Source: UBA7803 sp963822255
GTDB lineage: Bacteria > Pseudomonadota > Gammaproteobacteria > Pseudomonadales > Azotimanducaceae
Assembly (NCBI GenBank): GCA_963822255.1
Contig: CAWGGV010000008.1
Location: forward strand, 62,001 to 126,000
Reading direction: 5' to 3'
Length of the DNA: 64,000 nucleotides
A model generated the notes under the pieces. It was not told the origin of the DNA. It did no database searches and saw nothing but the letters and a program-made list of their open reading frames with translations. A program made the position numbers and the translations under genes. This document shows, in pieces, positions 25,779 to 32,889 of this stretch; position 1 is the first letter of the stretch, and each line of letters starts with the position of its first letter.

Positions 25779-26122
25779 TGGTGCGGGCGGAGGGACTCGA
25801 ACCCTCACTGCCTTGCGGCAAACGGATTTTCGTACCAGCTACGGCTTTCGCCGCCCTCGTGCCACTCGAGCGGCCGCGGCCGCCCGGGGTCTTCGAGGTT
25901 CGTGGTCTGGACTATCCCTTCACCGTAGCCGCCCCGTCGCGCGGAACGGCCTTAGGTGCTGCCCGTCTAGTCTCTACACCTGTCCGACCCACCTCGTCGG
26001 CCTTGGCTCGGGATTGCCATGTCACAGGTTTCCCCGAATTTGAGCAGTTCTGCATCTTCGGTTTCCCGGAAGAGCACTCAATTTCTCAAGTCCGTTGCGT
26101 CTACCGATTCCGCCACGCCCGC
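25779..26122 (-). tRNA. tRNA-Leu(UAA) interrupted by a group I intron
   Basis: The 5' exon is 26122-26088 (35 nt) and the 3' exon 25830-25779 (52 nt, including encoded CCA); joined they give an 87-nt class II tRNA. The acceptor stem GCGGGCG pairs with CGCCCGC; the anticodon stem ACGGA/TCCGT holds loop CTTAAAA with anticodon TAA; the variable arm is a TGCC-GCAA-GGCA hairpin; the T-arm is GGGTTCGAGTCCC. The intron (25831-26087) splits the anticodon between U34 and A35. No other tRNA-Leu(UAA) is in the window. Confidence 0.95.
25831..26087 (-). ncRNA. Group I intron (IC3-like) in the tRNA-Leu(UAA) anticodon loop
   Basis: 257 nt, no internal ORF. The 5' exon ends in U and the intron ends in G, as required. 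P1: exon ACTT (26091-26088) pairs with guide GAGT (26079-26076), with the U-G pair at the splice site. P2 is closed by a GAAA loop (26073-26055). P3: CTGCTC (26047-26042) with GGGCAG (25964-25959). P4: TCGGG (26037-26033) with CCCGA (26012-26008). P6: CCGAC/GTCGG (26000-25984). P7: GACTA (25972-25968) with TAGTC (25914-25910). A GGC-GAAA-GCC hairpin lies near the 3' end. The strings AAATTCGGGGAAACCT and GGCAATCCCGAGCCAAG match cyanobacterial tRNA-Leu introns as I remember them. Confidence 0.93.
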
Positions 26123-26224
26123 AATGCCGACAGCACCGGCGGCTGAACCATACCCCGGGACGCGGCGCGTATCCACAGGCGTCCGCCGCGTTAGAATGCG
26201 CGCGACAGTCCGCTCCGGTACGCC

Positions 26225-27217
26225 ATGAGCCAGCCACCGCCCGCCACCGACGCCGCCGAGTCGTTCAGCCTGACCACAGGCGACGGCACCCGCATCAACG
26301 TCTACCGTTGGTTGCCCGACGGCGAAGCCCGGGCCGTGCTGCAGATCGCTCACGGCATGGGCGAGCATGCGGCCCGCTACGGCCGGGTCGCCCGCGCCTT
26401 CACCGATGCCGGCTACGCGGTCTACGCCAACGATCACCGTGGCCACGGCCACACCGCGGACCCGGGCCTTCTCGGCTGGATGGGCAAGGACGGCTGGAAC
26501 CGCGTCATCGCCGACGCCGGCGACCTCACCGCCTGGATTCACCGGACTCATCCCGGGCTGCCGGTGGCGCTGCTCGGGCACAGCATGGGGGCGATGCTGG
26601 CGCAGCAGTACCTGTACCGTTTCGGCGCCCGCATCGATGCCGCGGTGCTGTCCGGCTCCCCCGGGTACCCCGGCAGGTTCCAGGGCTGGACGTCCTACCT
26701 GCTCGCGCGCCTGGAGCGCTGGCGGCTCGGTGAGCAGGCCGAGAGCGCGCTGCTGCAGAAATTGATCTTCGGCCGCGCCAACCAGGCGTTCGAAGGTGAA
26801 GGTGCCACGGGCTACGAGTGGCTATCCAGCGATGCCGAGGAGGTCGCGGCCTACGTGCGCGATCCGTTGTGCGGCTTCGTGCTGCGAGCCGGCAGCCTCT
26901 GCGATCTGTTCCGCGGCGTCCGCGAATCTCAGCGACGCGAGAACCTTCTGCAGATTCCGCCGTCGTTGCCCGTGTACGTGTTCTCCGGAAGTGAGGATCC
27001 CGTTCACGGCGGCGGACGCAACCTGTCGAGGCTGCTGGCTCGCTACCGCAGCCACCTCGAGCGGGTGGATGAGCGTCTCTACCCCGGCGGCCGCCACGAG
27101 ATGATGAACGAGGTGAACCGCGACCAGGTAGTCGGAGATCTGATGAGCTGGCTGGAGGACGCCCTGGGTCGTGGATCGGCTGCCCCATCACCGGCTGCCC
27201 CGGCGCCATCGTTGTGA
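26225..27217 (+). CDS. Alpha/beta hydrolase, monoacylglycerol lipase-like (serine aminopeptidase S33 family)
   Basis: 330 residues, soluble. The catalytic triad is visible: Ser in LLGHSMGAML, Asp in VFSGSEDPVHGG and His in YPGGRHEMMNE. The oxyanion-side motif QIAHGMGEHAARY and NDHRGHGHT match bacterial monoglyceride lipases/lysophospholipases, which release fatty acids from monoacylglycerol or lysophospholipid. ATG at 26225. It stands 54 bp upstream of the UspA gene in the same direction. Its nearness to lipid-storage genes may be meaningful. Confidence 0.92.
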   Translation: MSQPPPATDAAESFSLTTGDGTRINVYRWLPDGEARAVLQIAHGMGEHAARYGRVARAFTDAGYAVYANDHRGHGHTADPGLLGWMGKDGWNRVIADAGDLTAWIHRTHPGLPVALLGHSMGAMLAQQYLYRFGARIDAAVLSGSPGYPGRFQGWTSYLLARLERWRLGEQAESALLQKLIFGRANQAFEGEGATGYEWLSSDAEEVAAYVRDPLCGFVLRAGSLCDLFRGVRESQRRENLLQIPPSLPVYVFSGSEDPVHGGGRNLSRLLARYRSHLERVDERLYPGGRHEMMNEVNRDQVVGDLMSWLEDALGRGSAAPSPAAPAPSL

Positions 27218-27270
27218 GCTTCGGCCCCTCGGTTTAGGATGAGACCCGGCTGGAGGGGTCAAAGGAAATC

Positions 27271-28164
27271 ATGAGCACGTTCAAGAAAGTCCTGGTCGCC
27301 GTCGATCTGGAGGAGGCGTCGGCCAACTACGTCCTGGAGAGTGCGCGCCAGCTGGTACCCGACGTCCCTCTGTCGCTGGTGCACGTCGTCGAGCGCACCC
27401 ACTACTACAATCTCGGCGATGCGTCCTACGCCCTGGTGGATGATCTGCACAACCGAATGGTCGGCGAGATCGAACGCTATCTGGAACGGCTATGCACCGC
27501 CCATCGGGTACCCGAGCACCATCTGCTGGAAGGTCACGCTGCGACGTTGATCCAGCAGCACGCCGCGGAGCATGGCCACGATCTCATCGTGCTCGGCACC
27601 CACGGCCGTCAGGGCCTCCAGCGCCTTCTCGGCTCCACGGCCAACGCCGTGCTGCACGGCACCCGCTGCAACGTGCTGGCGGTGCGGGTTCCGGCAGAGG
27701 ACGTGGAGGTGAGGCCGGCGGGTGACAAGTACCGCCACATACTCGCGGCGGTGGACCTCTCCGACGAATCCCACCAGGTGCTGGACGTCGCGCAGATTCT
27801 CGGCGATCAGGCGCACGCCGAGATGAACGTCATCCATGTGATCAAGCCGTTCCACCACGCGTATGCGGGCGTCAGCCCGGCTACCGTGGCCGACGTGGGG
27901 ATCCGCTTCGAGGAGGAAGCAGACCAGCAGGCGCGGGCGGAGCTTCGCACCATCGCCGCCAGCCGTGGGCTGCCGCCGGAAGCGATGCTGGTTCGGCATG
28001 GCGCGCCGCACCTCGAGATTCAGGACGCCGTCCAGGAGCTCGGCACCGATATGCTGGTTGTGGGCACCCACGGCAAGCATGGCTTCGAGCTGCTGCTCGG
28101 CTCCGTGGCCAACGCCGTCATCCACGGCATCACCTGCGACGTGCTGGCGGTGAGAATCCAGTGA
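27271..28164 (+). CDS. Tandem universal stress protein (UspA x2, UspE-like)
   Basis: 297 residues made of two UspA domains. Each carries the ATP-binding loop G-x2-G-x9-G-(S/T): GTHGRQGLQRLLGSTANAV near residue 110 and GTHGKHGFELLLGSVANAV near residue 270. UspE-type proteins respond to starvation and stress in the cytoplasm. The ATG at 27271 follows a good Shine-Dalgarno (AAAGGAAATC). It is convergent with the SDR gene, 24 bp apart. Confidence 0.95.
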   Translation: MSTFKKVLVAVDLEEASANYVLESARQLVPDVPLSLVHVVERTHYYNLGDASYALVDDLHNRMVGEIERYLERLCTAHRVPEHHLLEGHAATLIQQHAAEHGHDLIVLGTHGRQGLQRLLGSTANAVLHGTRCNVLAVRVPAEDVEVRPAGDKYRHILAAVDLSDESHQVLDVAQILGDQAHAEMNVIHVIKPFHHAYAGVSPATVADVGIRFEEEADQQARAELRTIAASRGLPPEAMLVRHGAPHLEIQDAVQELGTDMLVVGTHGKHGFELLLGSVANAVIHGITCDVLAVRIQ

Positions 28165-28188
28165 CCGCAGCGGGACGTGGCGCGTGGG

Positions 28189-28968
28189 TCAGCGGCGGCT
28201 CAATGCCGTTCTCGACGCGATGCCCGACAGCGCCCGCACCAGCCAGCGAGGCTGGTGCTTGGCCCACCCCACCAGCGCCTGGTTCATGATCCCGGGTACA
28301 CGGACGGCCTCTCCGGCCATGCAGGCCCGATAGCCTTCCAGCGCCACCGTCCGCGCATCGGTCACGAGCGGCTCGGCCAGCTCGAGGCCCTTCATGTCCT
28401 CCAGCATCTCCGTGCGGGTCAGGCCAGGACACAACGCGGTGACGGTGACCCCGGAACCTCGCAGATCCTCAGAGAGTCCCTCGCTGAACGACAGCACGAA
28501 CGCTTTGCTTGCGGCGTACAAGGACATCCCCGGCACCGGCTGAAATCCAGCCACCGAGGCGACGTTGAGGATGCGGCCGTGACCGCGGCGGACCATGCCC
28601 GCCACGACGGCGTGGGTGAGCTCGGCGAGCGCCTGGATGTTCAGCCGCACCATGCGGCGCACCTCGTCCTCGGGCTGATCCTGAAACGCCGTCACGGCGG
28701 CGATGCCGGCGCTGTTCACCAGCACGTCCGGCTCGATTCCGGCCGCGTCGAGCTCAGCCAGAAGCCGCGCCGCGCCCTTGCCCCTGGACAGATCCATGGG
28801 AATCACCCGCACCTTGCCGAGCGGTGCCAGAGTATCGGCCAGTGCCGCGAGACGGTCTTCACGACGGGCGGTGACCACCAGGTCGTGGCCGTTCTCGGCG
28901 AACACCCGGGCGAGCTCGTAGCCGATGCCCGACGACGCGCCGGTGATCAGGGCGAGGGGACGTTTCAT
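28189..28968 (-). CDS. Short-chain dehydrogenase/reductase
   Basis: 259 residues. Classical SDR: the NAD(P) site LALITGASSGIGYELARVF, the NSAG motif (VLVNSAGIAAV), Ser in NVASVAGF and the YAASK catalytic Tyr/Lys. Arg after the first strand (TARREDR) suggests NADP(H). The frame begins at 29058 but the Pro/Arg-rich first 30 residues look non-coding; ATG at 28968 gives MKRPLALITG. It follows the phasin gene on the same strand with a 28-bp gap, so it may be co-transcribed with phasin. Confidence 0.92.
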   Translation of the reverse strand: MKRPLALITGASSGIGYELARVFAENGHDLVVTARREDRLAALADTLAPLGKVRVIPMDLSRGKGAARLLAELDAAGIEPDVLVNSAGIAAVTAFQDQPEDEVRRMVRLNIQALAELTHAVVAGMVRRGHGRILNVASVAGFQPVPGMSLYAASKAFVLSFSEGLSEDLRGSGVTVTALCPGLTRTEMLEDMKGLELAEPLVTDARTVALEGYRACMAGEAVRVPGIMNQALVGWAKHQPRWLVRALSGIASRTALSRR

Positions 28969-28996
28969 GGCAGAGGCAGGCTGGCGTGCGGCAGGG

Positions 28997-29347
28997 TCAG
29001 GCCGGGGCGGGACTGCCGGCCGATTCCTCGGCCTTCTCGCCCGCGCTGGCATCGGCAAACGCGCCCCGGAACACGCCGCCGGTCTCCTCTACCGCTTCGC
29101 GAAGGATTTCACCGCGGGCCTTCATGTCGTCCCGCATCCCCTGCCACAGGTTTTCGCCGTACTGGCGCTGCAGCTCCACGAAGGCGGAAAGCTCACGGAC
29201 GGCGGGCAGCTTCTGCAGGTAGTCCTGGTTCAGATCGAGGTACCGCTTGAAGTTCTCTGCCGACAGCTCGGTGATCCTGCGCACGGTCTGGGTATTGATC
29301 TCGAACAGTTCACGACCGACCCGCGCGGTCCGTTCGAATGGGGTCAT
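28997..29347 (-). CDS. Phasin family protein
   Basis: 116 residues, amphipathic helical protein that coats polyhydroxyalkanoate granules. Family features: FERTARVGRELFEINTQTVRRI, ELSAENFKRYLDLNQDYLQKL and a helix GMRDDMKARGEILREAVEE; the C-terminal tail is Ala/Glu-rich and disordered. The ATG at 29347 is preferred over 29365 because AGGAGG lies eight bases upstream. A PhaR-like site (29371-29383) lies in the promoter region, consistent with phasin control by the PhaR encoded at 32151. No PHA synthase is in the window. Confidence 0.88.
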   Translation of the reverse strand: MTPFERTARVGRELFEINTQTVRRITELSAENFKRYLDLNQDYLQKLPAVRELSAFVELQRQYGENLWQGMRDDMKARGEILREAVEETGGVFRGAFADASAGEKAEESAGSPAPA

Positions 29348-29370
29348 CGACCTGGCCTCCTGCACTCATA

Positions 29371-29383
29371 TTGCACTGCACAA
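29371..29383 (-). promoter_or_regulatory. Putative PhaR operator upstream of phasin
   Basis: On the minus strand TTGTGCAGTGCAA, a near-palindrome centred on TGCA-TGCA, 24 bp upstream of the phasin start. The same word (TTGTGCACTGCAC and TTGTGCACCGCAC) occurs twice in front of the gene pair that contains phaR. TGCA-rich sites bound by PhaR are known in other proteobacteria; binding here is inferred. Confidence 0.55.
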
Positions 29384-29449
29384 CGAGAATACTGCGCCAC
29401 ACGAATCCCGTCCGCAAGGGCTTCCTCGTGCAGCGCACTGCTCAGCCGG

Positions 29450-30958
29450 TCAGGCGGCGCGGGAAGCCTCGTGGTCGACGGCCGCCGGGCGGTCCACCGG
29501 CTTGGGACGGGCTTCACCGGTGCGTTCCCGCGGCGTCGCCGCGGAGGCAGGCTTCAGCGCTCGATCCTTCAACTCCGCAAAGGCGGCCAGCATGTCGTCG
29601 CGCAGCACGCCGGGATCCGGAAGCGCGCGCGCACAGGCGGTGATGCCCAGGAACATCTGGTCCAAGTAACTTTGCACGGTCACGTTCACCGCCAGCCCGT
29701 GGACGGGAATGGACACGGGGTAATGGGTGAGCACCCGCGCGCCCAGGGAATACAGCTGCTCGCGGGGCCCGGGCACGTTGGACACGATCAGGTTGCAGGG
29801 CAATCGGACCGGCAGGATATCGGCGGCGTTGCTCATCTCCAGCATGCGCATCGCCGCGCTCGTCACCACCGGCAGGCCGGGAAGCGCCACGTCCGCCTCA
29901 TAGCTGTCGGCGATGTCGGCGATCAGCCCTTTCGCCTGCTGTGACGAGCGGCCGATCTCGAGCAGACGTTTCACCGGGTCGCTCTCGCGGCTCGCCAGGC
30001 TCACCATCATCATGGTGACCTGGTTGTTGGTCGTGGTGTCACCGGGCTTGCGCAGGGACACCGGGCAACCGGCGATCAGGTCCTCGCGGGGCGATTCCTG
30101 AAGGCGATCAAAGTAGTGCGCCAGACCGCCCGAGCAGATCGCCAGGACCACGTCGTTCAGCGTGGTCCCGGTGGCTTTGCCGATACGCCGGAGGTCTGCC
30201 AGGGGCAACTCGGCGGTGGCGAAGCTGCGGGCTGCCTCCACGGACCGGTTGAAGCGCGTGCGCGGCGCCGACTGCCCAGCCGCACCAAGCCCCTTGCTCG
30301 GGTCCAGGGTGCGCTGCCAGACGCGCCGAGCCGTCTCCAGCTGATCCAGCAGGCGCGATGTCTGCCGTACCTGGTAGCGAGCGAAATTCTCCACCGCCTC
30401 GGCCAGCATCTCGAACGCGCTGCGACGTGACGGCCGCTGCGTAAAAGCCGCGGGGGCAGGCTCCTCCGCGCGCGGTTCGACCGTGGTATCCATCACCGTG
30501 GCCAGCGCCGCCTGCCCCGAGATGCCATCCAGGCAGGCGTGGTGCACGCGGTTGTAATAGGCGATGCGGCCGCCCTCCAGCCCGCTCAGCACCCAGAGCT
30601 CCCACAACGGTTTGCTGCGGTCGAGGGGGCGCGCATGCAGCTCGGCGATCGTGGCTTCCAGCTCGGCGCGCCCGCCGGGAGCCGACACCTCGGCCGTGAG
30701 CACGTGGTTGTCGATGTTGAAATCCGGATCGCGTACCCACACCGGATGATCCAGCTCGAACGGTGTGCGCTGAAGCTTGCTGGTGAGATAGGGCGCCAGG
30801 TGGGCCCGGCTCTGCAGCAGCGCCTTCAGGCGGATGACGAACTCATCGACGGCGGTCCCGGCCGGCGGCTCGAGTATCTGAACGGACGCGATGTGCTGCG
30901 GTGCGCAACGGGTCTCGTTGTAGAGGAAACCGGCATCCAGACCGGCGAGCTTGTACAC
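29450..30958 (-). CDS. Wax ester synthase/acyl-CoA:diacylglycerol acyltransferase (WS/DGAT)
   Basis: 502 residues, from a GTG with GGGAG upstream. Condenses fatty alcohols or diacylglycerol with acyl-CoA to make wax esters or triacylglycerol storage lipid at the membrane. The catalytic HHxxxDG motif is VHHACLDGISG near residue 140. Other family motifs are PLWELWVLSGLEGGR, VLAICSGGLAHYF, SNVPGPREQLYSLGAR and a C-terminal WS/DGAT domain ending at about 480. The last 20 residues are charged and disordered. Its gene lies in a storage cluster with phasin and PhaR, so this cell may make both polyester and neutral lipid. Confidence 0.95.
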   Translation of the reverse strand: MYKLAGLDAGFLYNETRCAPQHIASVQILEPPAGTAVDEFVIRLKALLQSRAHLAPYLTSKLQRTPFELDHPVWVRDPDFNIDNHVLTAEVSAPGGRAELEATIAELHARPLDRSKPLWELWVLSGLEGGRIAYYNRVHHACLDGISGQAALATVMDTTVEPRAEEPAPAAFTQRPSRRSAFEMLAEAVENFARYQVRQTSRLLDQLETARRVWQRTLDPSKGLGAAGQSAPRTRFNRSVEAARSFATAELPLADLRRIGKATGTTLNDVVLAICSGGLAHYFDRLQESPREDLIAGCPVSLRKPGDTTTNNQVTMMMVSLASRESDPVKRLLEIGRSSQQAKGLIADIADSYEADVALPGLPVVTSAAMRMLEMSNAADILPVRLPCNLIVSNVPGPREQLYSLGARVLTHYPVSIPVHGLAVNVTVQSYLDQMFLGITACARALPDPGVLRDDMLAAFAELKDRALKPASAATPRERTGEARPKPVDRPAAVDHEASRAA

Positions 30959-31326
30959 GTGGCGGTACTCCCTGATGGTGAAATGTCGGCCATGTCCCCG
31001 GATAGGTGCCGACGGGCAGCGACGTCGCGGCGGGAGAGCAAGCCTCGTGCCAGCCGCTTGACGGATGTAACCGGTTGAATCTCTTAAAAATCTTTGATGC
31101 TTCCGCTTTTTCGCGGCGACTCGAAACCGTGCGGCGGCCGAGCTGCTGCACCACCGTAGTGCGTCGCGTCCCGTCTCGGGACGCGCATTCTACTCATGCC
31201 GACGCTGCGCGCAACTTCAATTTGTGCACTGCACACCAATTTGTGCACCGCACCGAAAGCCGTTGACCGCGTACCCGATCTTCGTAACACTCGAGCGGTT
31301 TCGTTTCGGGTTTTACTGGCGATTTC
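30959..31326. other. Intergenic region between WS/DGAT and lipase-like/phaR genes
   Basis: 368 bp, divergent promoters expected. It contains two PhaR-like sites (31222-31253) towards the phaR side. Short open frames on both strands here have no recognisable content. Confidence 0.5.
31222..31253 (+). promoter_or_regulatory. Two direct PhaR-like operator repeats
   Basis: TTGTGCACTGCAC (31222-31234) and TTGTGCACCGCAC (31241-31253), starts 19 bp apart, about 75-105 bp before the start of the gene pair ending in phaR. The match to the phasin upstream site suggests autoregulation by PhaR. Confidence 0.55.
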
Positions 31327-32163
31327 GTGTACCAACCGATCGATGTCGACAAGCACCGCCTCCAGGCACCGAGCGTTCTGCACTCGGCCGCCGAGTTGCC
31401 TCGCGCTCTGCTCGAGCTGACGTCCCTGGCATACGCCTGGCCGTGGCTCGGCGCCGCTCCCCGGGGTGATGGCCATACCGTCCTGGTGCTTCCCGGATTC
31501 ACCGCCGGCGACGAGTCGACGCTGCTGCTGCGAGGGCATCTCGGGCGGCTCGGCTATCGCGTCATGCCCTGGGGGCTCGGGCGGAACACTGGCAGCCCCG
31601 ACCTGCAGGAACGGCTCGTCGAGCGTGTCGCGATACTGACGGACGAACATGACGGGAGCATTTCACTGGTCGGGCAGAGCCTGGGCGGGGTATTCGCGCG
31701 CGAGCTGGCGCGGCGGTTCGAAGGTCGGGTCCGTCAGGTAGTCACCCTCGGAAGTCCGTTCGCCTCCGTCGGCCCCGAGTCGACGAACGCTCTGGTGGGC
31801 CGGCTCTTCCGGTCGCTGTCCGGGATGAGCCGGGACGAAATGCGTGAGCGCGCTCGCGCTTTCGACACCGAGCCGCCGCCGGTACCGAGCACGGCCGTGT
31901 ACTCCCGGAGCGACGGCATCGTCCATTGGTCCTCCTGCCTCGAGTACGAGGGCGTCCAGGCGGAAAATGTCGAGATCATCGGCAGCCACACGGGCATGGC
32001 TTTGAATCCTCTGGTGCTGCACGTGCTGGCGGACCGGTTGGCGCAGCCCGAGGGGCGATGGCGACCGTTCGACCGTAGCCGTGGCTGGCGCGCGGCCGTC
32101 TATCCGGAACCGTCCGCGGCCAGCCGGCAACAATCCAACGGAACACAGCCATGCGAGAGCTGA
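31327..32163 (+). CDS. Alpha/beta hydrolase (esterase/lipase-like)
   Basis: 278 residues, from a GTG. Serine nucleophile in VGQSLGGVFARE, oxyanion segment VLVLPGFTAGDEST near residue 53, and His in IGSHTGMALNP; an acid residue probably lies in SRSDGIVHW. No signal peptide. The stop lies inside the phaR gene (13-bp overlap), so translation is coupled to that regulator. The substrate is unknown; as its gene is coupled to phaR, a role in storage lipid or PHA turnover is a reasonable guess. Confidence 0.87.
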   Translation: MYQPIDVDKHRLQAPSVLHSAAELPRALLELTSLAYAWPWLGAAPRGDGHTVLVLPGFTAGDESTLLLRGHLGRLGYRVMPWGLGRNTGSPDLQERLVERVAILTDEHDGSISLVGQSLGGVFARELARRFEGRVRQVVTLGSPFASVGPESTNALVGRLFRSLSGMSRDEMRERARAFDTEPPPVPSTAVYSRSDGIVHWSSCLEYEGVQAENVEIIGSHTGMALNPLVLHVLADRLAQPEGRWRPFDRSRGWRAAVYPEPSAASRQQSNGTQPCES

Positions 32164-32606
32164 AGAAGTATCCGAACAGGCGCCTGTACGATCTGACGGA
32201 CAGCCACTACGTGACCATCGATGACGTTCGTCGGATGATCCTCACCGGCGAAAGCATCAGAGTGGTGGACAGCAAGGACGGATCGGACATCAGCCGCACG
32301 ATCCTGCTGCAGATACTTTCCGAGCAGGAAGCCGAAGGCCACGAGCCCGTGCTGACGAATCGGGCCATCGAGCAGATCATCCGCTTCTACGGAAACAACT
32401 CCGGCAACGTCGTGTCGCGTTACATCGAGCAGAGCATCCTGACCTTTCTCGACCACCAGGATCAGTTCCGCCGCCGCATGCGCGAGATCGGCGACCTGAA
32501 TCCGTTCAACGTCATGCGCCAGGCCATGGAGCGGGCGTTTCCCGATCCGCGCCGCAGCGGGCGCTCCAAGGACCGCACCGACGAGCCTCCTGACGAGCCC
32601 CGCTGA
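32151..32606 (+). CDS. phaR: Polyhydroxyalkanoate synthesis repressor PhaR
   Basis: 151 residues. DNA-binding repressor that also senses PHA granules and controls phasin and its own gene. The N-terminal PHB/PHA accumulation-regulator domain is clear: LKKYPNRRLYDLTDSHYVTI, VRRMILTGESIRVVD and ISRTILLQILSEQE. The central part (IRFYGNNSGNVVSRYIEQS) is the second PHB-accumulation domain, and the C-terminus is charged. The ATG at 32151 overlaps the hydrolase gene. PhaR-like sites lie upstream of this pair and of phasin. Confidence 0.95.
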   Translation: MRELKKYPNRRLYDLTDSHYVTIDDVRRMILTGESIRVVDSKDGSDISRTILLQILSEQEAEGHEPVLTNRAIEQIIRFYGNNSGNVVSRYIEQSILTFLDHQDQFRRRMREIGDLNPFNVMRQAMERAFPDPRRSGRSKDRTDEPPDEPR

Positions 32607-32662
32607 ATCGCGTCAGATACCGTTTGTTGGCTTGTGATTAACCCGATCTCTAGTGTCGGCAT

Positions 32663-32681
32663 CTCGGTAAATGTTACCGAG
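32663..32681. promoter_or_regulatory. 19-bp perfect palindrome, probable operator
   Basis: CTCGGTAA-ATG-TTACCGAG, 8-bp arms, in the 283-bp leader of the second glycosidase-like gene and 57 bp after phaR. It is the most regular operator-like site in the window; the regulator is unknown. A terminator role is unlikely as no T-tract follows. Confidence 0.6.
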
Positions 32682-32889
32682 CTGTTTCGGCGCTGTAACC
32701 ATTTTCCTTGGAAAACAGCCACATAAACGGTTGCGCGCCAATCCGGCAGCAGGTAAAAAGCTGCTTCGAGAATCCGGGGCCAAATCCTTCATTGACAGTA
32801 TGTCCTCGTCGAGGGAGGGGATACGCGAGCCTCGATTGAACGAGCCGGCAGGGACGCCGGGTACCGTTGCACTGACTCGAGGGCTATTC

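Noticed and set aside
25457..26146. Plus-strand frame over the tRNA-Leu intron, possible homing endonuclease
   Set aside because: The translation has no LAGLIDADG, HNH or GIY-YIG motif and is antisense to the tRNA; the intron is too short for an endonuclease gene.
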